From assembly GCF_027105095.1 (NCBI RefSeq), contig NZ_CP114278.1, positions 2,604,001 to 2,668,000 of the forward strand: DNA of 64,000 nucleotides, written 5' to 3'. The DNA is from Brevundimonas vesicularis. Its GTDB lineage: Bacteria > Pseudomonadota > Alphaproteobacteria > Caulobacterales > Caulobacteraceae. The notes beneath the pieces were generated by a model, which saw only the letters and a list, made by a program, of their open reading frames with translations, did not search any database and was not told the DNA's origin. Positions 9,093 to 18,274 of the stretch are shown here, one piece after another. The translations under genes and the position numbers were made by a program. How positions within the stretch are numbered: position 1 is the first letter of the stretch; each line of letters opens with the position of its first letter.

Positions 9093-10016
9093 ATGGCCAT
9101 GACCTGGACGACGAACGACATCCCCGACCTTTCCGGCCGATTGGCCATCGTCACCGGCGCGACCGGCGGACTGGGCCTGGAAACCGCCCTGGTGCTGGCC
9201 GGCAAGGGCGCCGAGGTCGTGCTGGCGGCCCGCAACCCCGACAAGGGGGCCGAGGCCGAACGGCTGATCCGGTCTCGTCATCCGAATGCGGCCGTGCGGT
9301 TCGATCTGCTGGACCTCGCCAGCCTGGCCTCCGTTCGGGCCTTCGCCGAGCGCCATCTGGCGATGGGACGCCCCATCGACATCCTGATCGACAATGCGGG
9401 GGTCATGGCCCTGCCGACGCGCCAGACGACCGTCGATGGGTTCGAGATGCAGTTCGGGACCAACTACCTGTCCCATTTCGCCCTGGTCGGCCGCCTGCTG
9501 CCCTTGCTGATTGGGGCAAAGGCCCGCGTGGTGCAGTTGTCCAGCGTCGCCCACCGCAGCGGCCATATCCGCCTGGACGACCTGAACTATCAGACCGGCT
9601 ACAGCCCGTGGACCGTCTATCAGCAGTCCAAACTGGCCATGCTGATGTTCGCCTTGGAGCTTCAGCGCCGCAGCGACGCGCACAGCTGGGGCCTGACCAG
9701 CGTCGCGGCCCATCCCGGCTTCGCCCGCACCGACCTGATCGCCAACGGCCATGCCGGCAAGCCCGGACTGTTCGCGCGCGGCGCCCGGTTGCTGGAGGCC
9801 GTGCTCAGCCATTCGGCCGCGGACGGCGCCCTGCCGATCCTGATGGCCGCGACCCTGCCGGACCCGACGCCCGGCGGCTATTACGGCCCCACCGGCTTTC
9901 AGGAGATGAAGGGCCCGCCCGGCGTTGCGGTGATCAAGCGCCAGGCCAAGAACGGTGATGTGGCCAGGCGTCTGTGGTCGGAATCAGAGCGTCTGACGGG
10001 CGTGGCCTACAGCTGA
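9093..10016 (+). CDS. Short-chain dehydrogenase/reductase, retinol dehydrogenase-like
   Basis: This is an NAD(P)-dependent oxidoreductase of the SDR superfamily. The cofactor motif is TGATGGLG near residue 22, followed by NAG (IDNAGVMALP). The active site has Ser in VVQLSSVAHRSG and YxxxK as YQQSK (about residue 175). The 307-residue length and the N-terminal WTTNDIPDLSGRLAIVTGA resemble the WW-domain oxidoreductase or protochlorophyllide-reductase-like branch. Substrate unknown. A second ATG two codons in is an alternative start. It stands alone after the gcv operon. Confidence 0.85.
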   Translation: MAMTWTTNDIPDLSGRLAIVTGATGGLGLETALVLAGKGAEVVLAARNPDKGAEAERLIRSRHPNAAVRFDLLDLASLASVRAFAERHLAMGRPIDILIDNAGVMALPTRQTTVDGFEMQFGTNYLSHFALVGRLLPLLIGAKARVVQLSSVAHRSGHIRLDDLNYQTGYSPWTVYQQSKLAMLMFALELQRRSDAHSWGLTSVAAHPGFARTDLIANGHAGKPGLFARGARLLEAVLSHSAADGALPILMAATLPDPTPGGYYGPTGFQEMKGPPGVAVIKRQAKNGDVARRLWSESERLTGVAYS

Positions 10017-10226
10017 CGGCGCGAAGCGTGTCCGTCGCGCCACGGCGCGCATCGATCACGCCTTCATGACGAAAGCTTCACCTGCCGGACATGCCGTCGC
10101 CACGGACGCAGGGCGTTAGGAGACTTGTGGCAAGGTCGTCACGGTCGCCTTTTCCTTTCCCGACGAGGGATCGTGCGATCGTGGCGATCGTTGTCATGAC
10201 GATCCTCCTCCCCATCTGGCGTATTC

Positions 10227-10685
10227 GTGACCTCACTCCCCGTTCCCTTCGTCCGTTCAGACAAACCGCGCGCCTCGACGCTACGGGTCGTCAAACGCTG
10301 GGCGCTGATGATCGGGGGTCTGTTCGTCGTGCTGCTGGGCATTCTGATCGCCCCCCTGCCGGGGCCCGGCGGCATTCCCGTCATCGCCGTCGGCCTGATG
10401 CTGATCCTGAAAAGCTCGTTCTGGGCCAAGCGCCAGTTCATTCGCGCTCAATATGCGCGGCCGAAATGGGTCTATCCCTTCCGTCGCCTGATGCGGAAGA
10501 AGCCTGAGTTCGCCCCGGTCTTCTGGCAACAGGCGCTCCGCGCCGAGAGGATCGTGACCAAACGCTCCAGCCGTCGCCTCTCGAGCGGCCGCAAGAGCGT
10601 GCGGCGCTATTTCCGCAAGCTTTTCCGCCAATCACCGCCTGATTTCGCGGTTGCGTTGCTGCAACCGCTAACCACAGGATCGTGA
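10227..10685 (+). CDS. Small PGPGW-like membrane protein
   Basis: The 152-residue protein has a hydrophobic segment, RWALMIGGLFVVLLGILIAPLPGP, followed by GGIPVIAVGLMLIL. The core LPGPGGIPVIAVGL resembles the putative transmembrane PGPGW family, with Gly replacing the signature Trp. The C-terminal 80 residues are very basic (KRSSRRLSSGRKSVRRYFRKLF) and should lie in the cytoplasm, perhaps touching nucleic acid or the membrane surface. The start is GTG (TSLPVPFVRSDK...). Function unknown. I see no gene in the 210 bases before it. Confidence 0.65.
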   Translation: MTSLPVPFVRSDKPRASTLRVVKRWALMIGGLFVVLLGILIAPLPGPGGIPVIAVGLMLILKSSFWAKRQFIRAQYARPKWVYPFRRLMRKKPEFAPVFWQQALRAERIVTKRSSRRLSSGRKSVRRYFRKLFRQSPPDFAVALLQPLTTGS

Positions 10686-10763
10686 ACACCGCTCTCCCAA
10701 GTCGGGCGTATTCTGCGTGCGCGTTATCAGAGAACCACTCATGCGTTGGGAGGCGCTAAGGTC

Positions 10764-11234
10764 ATGATGTCACGCGTACAAAAAGGTCTGATCGCCGGGG
10801 TTGCGGCGACCGTGGCCGTCTCACTGCTCGAAATCCCCAATATGTTCCTGAACTGGTTCGATCCCTTCCAGGGGGTCATCGCCAGCATGCTTGGAATGCC
10901 CGGCAATCTGGCCGTCGGCTGGGTCGTCCATGTCATCAGCGGCGTCTTCATCCTGGGGCCGCTGTTCGCCGTCCTGTGTCCCCGCCTGCCGACGGACACG
11001 CCCGAGACCAAGGGCATAGTCTTCGCCGTCGGCGCCTGGATCCTGATGATGGCCGCCATCGTGATGTTCGGCAACTACCGCACCTTCACGGCCGGCGCAG
11101 GCTTCGGCACCTTCGCCTGGCTGCTGATCACCCACGCGGTCTTCGGCATCGTGCTGGGCAACGTCTATGCCCGACTGGTGGCGCGCGACAAGCGGATGGG
11201 CGCAACCATCATCGGCGGCGCCCACGCCCACTGA
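10764..11234 (+). CDS. Hypothetical four-helix inner membrane protein
   Basis: The protein has about 156 residues and four hydrophobic stretches: GLIAGVAATVAVSLLEI, NLAVGWVVHVISGVFILGPLFAVL, GIVFAVGAWILMMAAIVMF and FGTFAWLLITHAVFGIVLGNVYA. It matches the pattern of DUF6789-like membrane proteins, but that name is a recollection only. The ATG at 10764 has GGGAGG 11 bases upstream; a TTG at 10746 is less likely. It ends with an HAH tail and is followed by a strong hairpin terminator. Confidence 0.7.
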   Translation: MMSRVQKGLIAGVAATVAVSLLEIPNMFLNWFDPFQGVIASMLGMPGNLAVGWVVHVISGVFILGPLFAVLCPRLPTDTPETKGIVFAVGAWILMMAAIVMFGNYRTFTAGAGFGTFAWLLITHAVFGIVLGNVYARLVARDKRMGATIIGGAHAH

Positions 11235-11254
11235 TCACGGCTTGATCGACCAAG

Positions 11255-11290
11255 AAAAAGGCCCCCGACGGCGACGTCGGGGGCCTTGTT
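11255..11290. terminator. Bidirectional intrinsic terminator
   Basis: A perfect 11-bp stem GGCCCCCGACG/CGTCGGGGGCC with a GCGA loop is flanked by AAGAAAAA on the left and TTGTTT on the right. It sits between the rightward membrane gene and the 3' end of the leftward F0 ATP synthase operon, so it can end both transcripts. Confidence 0.9.
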
Positions 11291-11310
11291 TCGTTCAGGA
11301 CCAACCCTGA

Positions 11311-11826
11311 TCAGTTCAGGCGATCGCCGATCTGGGCGATGGCGCTGTCCAGCAGCGGATCCTTGGCGCCGCTGGCGAGCCGCGCGGCCAGAACCTGTTC
11401 CGCCGACTTGGCGGCCAGATCGGCGGCGGCGGCCTTCACCTCGGCCGAGGCCTGGGCTTCGGCTTGGGCGATGCGGGTTTCGGCCATCTTCTGACGACGG
11501 GCCAGGGTCTCTTCCAGCTTGGCCTTGGTCTCGGCTTCCAGACGACGGGCGTCGGCTTCGGCCTGAGCCATCATCTCGGCGGCTTGGGCTTCAGCCTCGG
11601 CCTTCTCCTTGCGGATCTGGGCCAGCAGGGCTTCGGCCTCGGCGCGCAGGCGCGCGGCCTCGTCCAAGTCGGCCTGGATCTTGACGGCCTTGGCGTCCAG
11701 CGCCTTGCCGGCCATCTTGGGCACGCCAGCGGCGATCAGGATGCCGAAGAAGATGATCAGGCCTATGCCGACCCAGATCTCCGCATTGGCGAAGCTCCAG
11801 ATGCCGTGTTCGAAGATCAGGTTCAT
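11311..11826 (-). CDS. atpF: ATP synthase F0 subunit b
   Basis: Subunit b is half of the peripheral stalk of F0F1 ATP synthase. The N-terminal hydrophobic anchor (IWVGIGLIIFFGILIAAGV) is followed by a long charged coiled coil rich in Ala, Glu and Lys (LRAEAEALLAQIRKEKAEAEA...). Its 171 residues are normal. Its ATG shares a base with the TGA of the preceding b' gene (TGATG), so the two stalk subunits are probably co-translated. It is the last gene of the F0 operon. Confidence 0.93.
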   Translation of the reverse strand: MNLIFEHGIWSFANAEIWVGIGLIIFFGILIAAGVPKMAGKALDAKAVKIQADLDEAARLRAEAEALLAQIRKEKAEAEAQAAEMMAQAEADARRLEAETKAKLEETLARRQKMAETRIAQAEAQASAEVKAAAADLAAKSAEQVLAARLASGAKDPLLDSAIAQIGDRLN

Positions 11827-12398
11827 CAGGCGGCTCCCTTGACGGCGGCCAGCTCGGCGGCGGTCGCGGCCTTGCCGGTCAGACGCTCGACCATGGCGGC
11901 GGTCGTGTCGGAGGCGATGGTGGAGACATTGGCCATGGCGGCGTCGCGGGTCTTGCCGATCGAGGCTTCAGCCTCGGCGATGCGGGCGTTGACCACGGCT
12001 TCTTCGGCGGCCTGACGGGCGTTTGCCTCTTCGGTCACGCGCGCCTTGGCGGCGGCGGCCGTGGCGCGGGCGTCAGCGCGAGCCTTGGCGACTTCGGCCT
12101 GAGCCTGGGCGGCCTGTTCAGCGGCTTCAGCCTGAACCTGGCGCGCGGTCGCAACGGCGGTGGAAATGGTGTCGGCCCGTTCGTCCATCACCTTGCGAAG
12201 GCGTGGCGCGAAGACCTTGGAGACCAGAACATACAGGATGACGAACAGGATCAGCAGATAGCCGATCTGGCCCGCCCAGTGTTCGAACTGGAATTGCGGC
12301 AGGCCGCCCGAGCCGTGCTCGGCGGTGGTCGCCGTCTCGGCGTGCAGGTCCGCTTCGACCGAAGGCGGGACCGCGTCGATGGTGTGGGTGCTGGCCAT
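11826..12398 (-). CDS. atpF2: ATP synthase F0 subunit b'
   Basis: This is the second, divergent b-type stalk subunit found in alphaproteobacteria and phototrophs. It has a polar N-terminal extension (about 45 residues, ASTHTIDAVPPSVEADLH...), then an anchor QIGYLLILFVILYVLVSKVFAPRL, the coiled coil, and a terminal AAELAAVKGAA. The KVFAPRLRKVMDERADTI junction is typical of b'. At 190 residues it is slightly long because of the N-terminal tail. It lies 68 bases after atpE. Confidence 0.92.
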   Translation of the reverse strand: MASTHTIDAVPPSVEADLHAETATTAEHGSGGLPQFQFEHWAGQIGYLLILFVILYVLVSKVFAPRLRKVMDERADTISTAVATARQVQAEAAEQAAQAQAEVAKARADARATAAAAKARVTEEANARQAAEEAVVNARIAEAEASIGKTRDAAMANVSTIASDTTAAMVERLTGKAATAAELAAVKGAA

Positions 12399-12466
12399 GA
12401 ACCGTCTACTGCAGGATCAGATGAAGCGGCGCGCGGGCGAACCCCGCGCGCCGTGATCGACTGATA

Positions 12467-12691
12467 TCAGCCGAAGATCATCAGGATGCCGAGCACGAAG
12501 GCCAGGATGCCCAGGGCTTCGGCCAGAGCGGCGCCGACGAACAGGTTGCCGACTTGGCCGGCGGCGGCCGACGGGTTGCGCAGGGCGCCGGCAAGGAAGT
12601 TGCCGAAGATGTTGCCCACGCCCAGGGCCGAACCGATCATGCCCAGGGTGGCGAGACCAGCGCCGATGTACTTCGCGGCTTCAGCGTCCAT
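12467..12691 (-). CDS. atpE: ATP synthase F0 subunit c
   Basis: This 74-residue proteolipid forms the proton-driven rotor ring. It has two transmembrane helices around a polar loop RNPSAAAGQ. The proton-carrying Glu is in [10 protein letters not shown] at about residue 58. It is separated from atpB by 58 bases and from the b' gene by 68 bases, gaps that often help raise c-subunit expression. Confidence 0.96.
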   Translation of the reverse strand: MDAEAAKYIGAGLATLGMIGSALGVGNIFGNFLAGALRNPSAAAGQVGNLFVGAALAEALGILAFVLGILMIFG

Positions 12692-12749
12692 GATTGTATT
12701 CCTAGATTAAAGTCGTTGGTGGTTGGGGTGAAGAGACTGGTCCGGCCCT

Positions 12750-13535
12750 TTAGTGGGCGTGGTCCAGGTTGACCACATCGTTCAGATAGATGCAGGCCAG
12801 AACGGCGAAGACGAAGGCCTGGAGGAAGGCCACCAGGAACTCCAGAGCGGTCAGGGCGACGACCATGCCCAGCGACAGGGCCGCGACCGGGAAGGCCAGC
12901 AGACCGATGCCGCCGCCCAGGCCCAAGAGGCCCAGCGACACGACGAAGCCGGCGAAGATCTTCAGCGCGACGTGACCGCCCAGCATATTGCCGAACAGAC
13001 GCAGCGCCAGGGTAACCGGGCGAAGCAGGAAGGACACGAACTCGATCAGGCCGACCACCGGGCGCAGCGCCAGCGGCGCACCCATCGGCCAGAACAGCTT
13101 GAAGAAGCCCAGACCGTTCTTTGCGAAGCCGACGACCAGCACCAGACCGAAGGTGATCAGGGCGAAGGTGGCGGTGATGGCCAGCTGCGAGGTCGCCGTG
13201 AAGGTCAGGAACAGACCCAGAATGTTCATGCCCAGGATCAGGATGAACAGGGTGAAGATGAACGGGAAATACTTGCGGCCTTCGTGACCGATGATGGAAT
13301 CGGCCAGATTGTCGATCAGGCCGAACAGACCCTCGCCGGCGGCTTGCAGCCGACCGGGCACGACCTGGGCGTTCGCGGTCACGGCGGCCAGGAAGCCGAC
13401 GATCAGCACGAAGGCGACCGTCATGGCGATGTGCGAGTTGGTGATCGCCAGATCGACCGTCCCCAGCACAGGCAGGGTGACGTCGCCAAGGTCGACGACC
13501 TTCTGAATCGCAAACTGATGAATCGGATCGGCCAT
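12750..13535 (-). CDS. atpB: ATP synthase F0 subunit a
   Basis: Subunit a is the membrane stator that forms the proton half-channels. The essential Arg is in LALRLFGNMLGGH and the C-terminal channel helix is FLVAFLQAFVFAVLACIYLND. The 261 residues and several hydrophobic helices fit. The N-terminal ADPIHQFAIQKVVDLGDV is typical of alphaproteobacterial subunit a. It starts 6 bases after the atpI stop. Confidence 0.96.
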   Translation of the reverse strand: MADPIHQFAIQKVVDLGDVTLPVLGTVDLAITNSHIAMTVAFVLIVGFLAAVTANAQVVPGRLQAAGEGLFGLIDNLADSIIGHEGRKYFPFIFTLFILILGMNILGLFLTFTATSQLAITATFALITFGLVLVVGFAKNGLGFFKLFWPMGAPLALRPVVGLIEFVSFLLRPVTLALRLFGNMLGGHVALKIFAGFVVSLGLLGLGGGIGLLAFPVAALSLGMVVALTALEFLVAFLQAFVFAVLACIYLNDVVNLDHAH

Positions 13536-13541
13536 GAAGCC

Positions 13542-13901
13542 CTATCGTTCCCCGTCTTCGTCGGCCTCGACGTAGGGCTCGGCCGGAGCCGTCGTCCCTT
13601 GCGCCTTGGCCTGCGCCATCAGCCGGTTGGCTGTGCGACGCGCCATGTAAATCGACAAGGCGAAGCCCAGAAGGACCCCGCCGATCAAACCCCACGGACG
13701 GGTCCCGAGGGCCCGGTCTGCGATCGCTCCGAACGCCAGCCCCACGAAGACGCCGCCGAGAAGCTCGGCGATAATCTTGTAGGCCTGACCCGACACCTGA
13801 TGGCCGGTCAGTTCGGCGGATTTCTCCGCCATGGTCCGCGCCTCCAATGCGGATGCGCTGTTTTGGAGGCGTTTGATCGCCTCTTCGCGCGATTCCGACA
13901 T
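13542..13901 (-). CDS. atpI: AtpI-like ATP synthase accessory protein
   Basis: This small 119-residue protein has two transmembrane helices (IIAELLGGVFVGLAFGAIADRAL and GLIGGVLLGFALSIYMA) and an acidic C-terminus. AtpI proteins head F0 operons and help c-ring assembly or magnesium/calcium supply. Position, size and topology fit the AtpI/AtpZ family. The N-terminal 40 residues are helical and charged. As first gene it should lie just after the F0 promoter in the 251-base gap shared with ispH. Confidence 0.88.
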   Translation of the reverse strand: MSESREEAIKRLQNSASALEARTMAEKSAELTGHQVSGQAYKIIAELLGGVFVGLAFGAIADRALGTRPWGLIGGVLLGFALSIYMARRTANRLMAQAKAQGTTAPAEPYVEADEDGER

Positions 13902-14152
13902 GGGGGATAGGACCTGTGCGTTCGGCGTCCAGACAGTGCGTCCGGACGGGTCTGAATTCGGCGCGGAAACTAATCGTGAGCGGCCTACAGGTCAAGGCGT
14001 CGTGATTATAGCCTAAGACATTGTAGAATATCGACTTTCCATTCGCGCCCGCCCGCCGTGACGATGCGCCGCTGCTGCGGGCGACAGAATCCGCCGCATC
14101 CGCCCTTCGGCTCCGATGGCGGTCAGCGCCGCAAACGACTAGGTTCGCCGCC

Positions 14153-15124
14153 ATGAATGCGCATGTTCCTGTCCCCAACGCTCCGCTTCGCCCGCTTTCG
14201 GTGAGGTTGGCCACCCCGCGGGGCTTTTGCGCCGGGGTCGACCGGGCGATCCAGATCGTCGAGCGCGCGATCGAAAAGTTCGGCGCCCCCGTCTATGTGC
14301 GCCACGAGATCGTCCACAACAAACATGTGGTCGAGCGGCTGAAGGCCATGGGCGCCGTCTTCGTCAAGGAACTGGATGAATGTCCCGACGACCGGCCGGT
14401 CGTCTTCTCGGCCCACGGGGTGCCCAAGTCCGTGCCGGCGACGGCGCGGGCGCGCGAACTGGTCTTCCTGGACGCGACCTGCCCCCTGGTGTCCAAGGTC
14501 CACGTCGAAGCCGAGCGTCATCATGCGGCTGGCCGGCACATCATCCTGATCGGCCACGCAGGCCACCCCGAGGTCGTCGGCACCCTGGGCCAGCTGCCGC
14601 CCGGCGCCATCACCCTGGTCGAGACCGAGGCCGACGCCGAATCGTTCGAACGCCCCGGCGACGCGCCCCTCGCCTACGCCACCCAGACCACCCTGTCGGT
14701 GGACGACACGGCGGGCATCCTGAAGGTGCTGAAGCGCCGCTTCCCCGAACTGCCCGATCCGCACAAGGAAGACATCTGTTACGCCACGACCAATCGCCAG
14801 GACGCCGTCAAGGCGCTGGGCGAAGGCTGCGACCTCGTGCTGGTCGTCGGATCCAAGAACTCGTCCAATTCGGTGCGCCTCGTCGAGGTCGCGATGCGCG
14901 CCGGCGCCCCAGCCGCCTATCTGGTGGACGATGCGTCCCAGGTGGACTGGTCCTGGTTTAACGGCGTGAACACCGTCGGCGTCACCGCCGGCGCCTCGGC
15001 GCCCGAGCCGCTGATCGAGGCCCTTGTCGACGCCATCCGGGCGCGCTTCGACGCCACGGTGACCGAAGACGACGGCGCGCGCGAGACGGTCACCTTCAAA
15101 CTGCCGCGCCTGCTGACCGCCTAG
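14153..15124 (+). CDS. ispH: 4-hydroxy-3-methylbut-2-enyl diphosphate reductase
   Basis: IspH makes isopentenyl and dimethylallyl diphosphate, the last step of the MEP isoprenoid pathway. The three iron-sulfur Cys are in [11 protein letters not shown] (Cys about 26), DATCPLVSK and [10 protein letters not shown], and the substrate loop [10 protein letters not shown] is intact. The product is 323 residues. It is divergent from the F0 operon across about 250 bases with no other gene, and its stop overlaps the stop of the convergent histidine kinase gene by 4 bases. Confidence 0.96.
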   Translation: MNAHVPVPNAPLRPLSVRLATPRGFCAGVDRAIQIVERAIEKFGAPVYVRHEIVHNKHVVERLKAMGAVFVKELDECPDDRPVVFSAHGVPKSVPATARARELVFLDATCPLVSKVHVEAERHHAAGRHIILIGHAGHPEVVGTLGQLPPGAITLVETEADAESFERPGDAPLAYATQTTLSVDDTAGILKVLKRRFPELPDPHKEDICYATTNRQDAVKALGEGCDLVLVVGSKNSSNSVRLVEVAMRAGAPAAYLVDDASQVDWSWFNGVNTVGVTAGASAPEPLIEALVDAIRARFDATVTEDDGARETVTFKLPRLLTA

Positions 15125-16731
15125 GCGACGGCCTTCAACGGCAGGACGACGCGGAAGGTGCTGCCGGCGCCGGGCGCGGTGACGATCTCGATCTTGCCGC
15201 CCATCAGGGCCGCGAGACCGTGCGCCGCCGTCAATCCCAGTCCCAGCCCTTCGGCGGTGCGCGTCGCGCTTTCATCGCCCTGGGTAAAGGCCTCGAACAA
15301 GCGCGCCGCTGCCGCCGGCTCCATGCCCGGCCCCGTATCCTCGACCTCCAACGCCAGGCCCGCGCCCGCGCCCGCGACGGCGCGCAGCATCACGCCGCCG
15401 GTTCGCGTGAACCGCACCGCATTGTCCGTCAGCGCCGCCATCAGCTTTTCGATGTGCACCGGATCGCCCAGCCACTCGCCTTCGGCCGCCTCGACCTTGA
15501 CCTTCAGTCCCTTGACCTCGGCCGCGCTGCGAAAATCGTTGGCGACCCGCTGCAGGAGGTTGTCGGGCCGGAACGGACGGGTCTCCAGGGTCACCGCCCC
15601 GTCGCGAAGCCGCACGACATCCAGCAGTTCCTCGACCAGCCGCAACTGCTGACGCCCCGACGCCTTCAGGATTTCCAGCCGCTCGCGCTGTTGCGGCGTC
15701 ACCAGATCGGCCCCGATGATCTCGGCCATGCCCAGAACGCCGTTCAGGGGCGTACGCAGTTCGTGACTGACGTTGGACAGGAACCGCGTCTTGGCCCGGT
15801 TGGCCGCCTCGGCCCGCTGCAGCGCCGCCGACAGGGCCACTTCCGACGCCCTCAGACGCCGCACATCCTTGGTCGTTGTCCATAGCAACGACCCCGTGCC
15901 GATCAACAGCACCACGAACAGCAGCAGCAGCAGCGGACCGGCTTTGGTCAGGATCTGATAGCCCGGCTGTTCCGGCGCCCAGACCACAAGGCCTAACAAA
16001 ACGCCCCCAGCATCGCGGACATCGACGCCGATCATACCTTCGGGCGGCTCTGCATCACCGGGCTGGAAGTGAATCCGGTCCAGCGCCAGCCGCGTTCGCA
16101 AGAGATTGAGCTCGCCATTGAACGGTTTGAACGACGCCACGACCGGATCGGACGCCGGCGTCGATCCGCTCGCCGTATGCCGCACTACAGTGGAAGCCCC
16201 CAAGACGTACACCTCGTCGCCGACGCGCACGAACGCCGCCTTCAGACGCACGCCAGCATCAGCGGCAACCGTTCGGTCGCGTCCTGCGGCCTCGGCCCGG
16301 AGCGCGTCGATCAACGGCCGGGCGGCTTGACCGAAGGGCTCGCCAACCTTCGCCTCGGCCGGTCGACCGAGCGTGCTAATGCGAAACAACCGCCCCGTAC
16401 CATCATAGCCCAGGGTGAACTGATGCTTGTGTTGCGCGGCGTAGAAGGCGCCGAAGTTGCGGTCATACCAGCCCACATCAGCCGACGTCATCCGATCCAC
16501 GGCATCGTCCCAGATGGAGGCGGTGGTCAGGTTCTCACCAATGGTTTCCAGCGCCCGCGTCAGGCGCAACTTGACCAAACCCTCTTCCTTGCGCGCCTGG
16601 TGCGCATCGATTCCGCGACTGACGATGGCCAGAACCCCGGCCATGCCGATGACGGACGAGAGCATCAGGATCAACGCGATCCTGAACGTGCTCCACGCCT
16701 GCCAACCCGTAATCGCTGTCACGCCACTCAT
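15121..16731 (-). CDS. Membrane sensor histidine kinase with CHASE4-like domain
   Basis: The 536-residue protein has a first transmembrane helix near residues 15-35, a periplasmic region of about 230 residues, a second helix ([18 protein letters not shown]), a HisKA segment with phosphoacceptor His in [16 protein letters not shown], and an HATPase domain with N-box [10 protein letters not shown]1 DTGPGMEP and G2 [12 protein letters not shown]. The periplasmic [24 protein letters not shown] stretch is typical of CHASE4 sensors. No response regulator or receiver domain is adjacent, so it is an orphan kinase. Its ligand is unknown. Confidence 0.88.
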   Translation of the reverse strand: MSGVTAITGWQAWSTFRIALILMLSSVIGMAGVLAIVSRGIDAHQARKEEGLVKLRLTRALETIGENLTTASIWDDAVDRMTSADVGWYDRNFGAFYAAQHKHQFTLGYDGTGRLFRISTLGRPAEAKVGEPFGQAARPLIDALRAEAAGRDRTVAADAGVRLKAAFVRVGDEVYVLGASTVVRHTASGSTPASDPVVASFKPFNGELNLLRTRLALDRIHFQPGDAEPPEGMIGVDVRDAGGVLLGLVVWAPEQPGYQILTKAGPLLLLLFVVLLIGTGSLLWTTTKDVRRLRASEVALSAALQRAEAANRAKTRFLSNVSHELRTPLNGVLGMAEIIGADLVTPQQRERLEILKASGRQQLRLVEELLDVVRLRDGAVTLETRPFRPDNLLQRVANDFRSAAEVKGLKVKVEAAEGEWLGDPVHIEKLMAALTDNAVRFTRTGGVMLRAVAGAGAGLALEVEDTGPGMEPAAAARLFEAFTQGDESATRTAEGLGLGLTAAHGLAALMGGKIEIVTAPGAGSTFRVVLPLKAVA

Positions 16732-16772
16732 ATGGTCTGGCTTAAGGTGGGCAGACTAAGACGTCGTGAACA

Positions 16773-17453
16773 TCATCCAGGTCCGCCGCGTTCGCCGACG
16801 AAATCCTGGGCGAACTCGGGCGCCTCGTCTTCCAGCGGCAGGGTCCCGTCCTCGTCGTCGGCCTCCGACGCGCGGCTGGGGTCGGGCACCTCGAATCCGA
16901 CCGGCAGCGACAGGTCCAGCAGGCCCGCCGCCTTCATCTCCTGCACGCCTGGCAGGTCATACAGGGTCGCCAGGCCGAAATGCTCCAGGAACCGGTCGGT
17001 GGTCGCATACGTGACGGGCCGCCCCGGCGTGCGCCTGCGTCCGCGCAGCCGCACGAACCCCATCTCCAGCAACAGGTCCAGCGTGCCCTTGGAGATGCTG
17101 ACGCCGCGCACGCTCTCGATCTCGGCGCGGGTGACGGGCTGGTGATAGGCGATGATGGCCAGGGTCTCCAGCGCGGCCTTGGACAGCCGGCGCGGCTCCT
17201 CGCGCTCCTGCGTCATCATGAAGGCCAGGTCCGGCGCGGTGCGAAAGCGCCAGCGGTCGGCGACGCACTCCAGCTCGACCCCCCGCCCCTCATAGCGGGC
17301 GCGCAGACCCGATATGGCGCGGGCGACGTTGGAGTTCGCGGGCAGGCGCGCGGCGATCTCGGCCGCCGTCAACGGCCCGGCGGCGGCGAACAGCAGGGCC
17401 TCGACCCGCCGTTCGATCTCGGCCTCGTCGGGCTGGAACGACAGGTCGCTCAC
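16773..17453 (-). CDS. scpB: Segregation and condensation protein B
   Basis: ScpB is a winged-helix partner of the SMC-ScpA kleisin complex used in chromosome segregation. The N-terminal EIERRVEALLFAAAGPLTAAEIAARL and the central ALETLAIIAYHQPVTRAEIESVRGVS are signature segments. It has 226 residues with an acidic tail. Its ATG overlaps the scpA stop by 4 bases. In Caulobacter relatives I recall tatABC after scpB; here a histidine kinase follows instead. Confidence 0.93.
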   Translation of the reverse strand: MSDLSFQPDEAEIERRVEALLFAAAGPLTAAEIAARLPANSNVARAISGLRARYEGRGVELECVADRWRFRTAPDLAFMMTQEREEPRRLSKAALETLAIIAYHQPVTRAEIESVRGVSISKGTLDLLLEMGFVRLRGRRRTPGRPVTYATTDRFLEHFGLATLYDLPGVQEMKAAGLLDLSLPVGFEVPDPSRASEADDEDGTLPLEDEAPEFAQDFVGERGGPG

Positions 17454-18268
17454 GGCGTCAGCTCCAGCGGCTGGCCCGGTCCACGCCGTTTCAGAAACAG
17501 GTCCGCGAACGCCTCGCTCTGCCGGATGTCCATCGCCCCCTCCTTCACCAGCTCCAGACTGGCCGACAGGGTCGAGGCCGTAAAGCTGGCCTGGCTGGGC
17601 CCCTCCTCATCCTCGCGGTGCGGCGCCACCTTTTCCAGCGGTGTCCAGTCGGCCAGCTTCGGCATGATCTCGCGCAGCCAGTCGCGGGCAGCTTCCAATG
17701 GAAAGGCCTCGACCCGCTGACCGGGGGCGTAGCGCCGGGCCTCCTCGCGCCGGCGCTGCACCACATAGGCGCTCATCAGTTCGTACAGGCTGGCGTCGAT
17801 GCGATCCGAGGGTGTGATCACCGTCGCCTCGGGATCGCCGCGCGTGAAGACGTCGCGCTTCAGCTGGGGCCTAGCCATCAGCTGTTCGACAGCCTTTCGC
17901 ATCGCCTCCAGCTTCTGCAGCCGGAACGCCAGGGCGGCGGCCATTTCCTCAGCCGGCGGTTCCTCGGCCTTGCCCTTGTCGGTGCGCGGCAGCAGCAGAC
18001 GCGACTTCAGATAGGCCAGCCACGACGCCATCACCAGATAGTCCGCCGCCAAGGCGAAGTTGCGCCGCCGCGCCTCGTGCACGAAGGCCAGATACTGTTC
18101 CGCCAACTGGGTGATCGACAGCTTCAGCAGATCGACCTTCTGGTTTCGCGCCAGGGCCAGCAGGACGTGCAGCGGTCCCTCATAGCCTTCCAGATCGACG
18201 ACGAAGGCCTCGCGCTCCTCGACCTCCTCGGCGTTGAAATCCAGATTGGGCTGGAAAGACTCCGTCAT
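17450..18268 (-). CDS. scpA: Segregation and condensation protein A
   Basis: ScpA is the kleisin subunit that bridges SMC heads. The N-terminal domain begins FVVDLEGYEGPLHVLLALARNQKVDLLKLSI, the standard ScpA opening, and the C-terminal winged helix ends in SLELVKEGAMDIRQSEAFADLFLKRR. Its 272 residues are typical. It lies 6 bases after nagZ and overlaps scpB, so the three are one transcription unit. Confidence 0.94.
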   Translation of the reverse strand: MTESFQPNLDFNAEEVEEREAFVVDLEGYEGPLHVLLALARNQKVDLLKLSITQLAEQYLAFVHEARRRNFALAADYLVMASWLAYLKSRLLLPRTDKGKAEEPPAEEMAAALAFRLQKLEAMRKAVEQLMARPQLKRDVFTRGDPEATVITPSDRIDASLYELMSAYVVQRRREEARRYAPGQRVEAFPLEAARDWLREIMPKLADWTPLEKVAPHREDEEGPSQASFTASTLSASLELVKEGAMDIRQSEAFADLFLKRRGPGQPLELTP

Positions 18269-18274
18269 AGGTCT

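Noticed and set aside
5982..9812. A minus-strand open frame of over 1,200 codons
   Set aside because: It lies exactly antisense to gcvPA and gcvPB and has the Gly/Ala/Arg/Gln/Asp-rich content of GC-biased shadow frames. No domain is recognisable.
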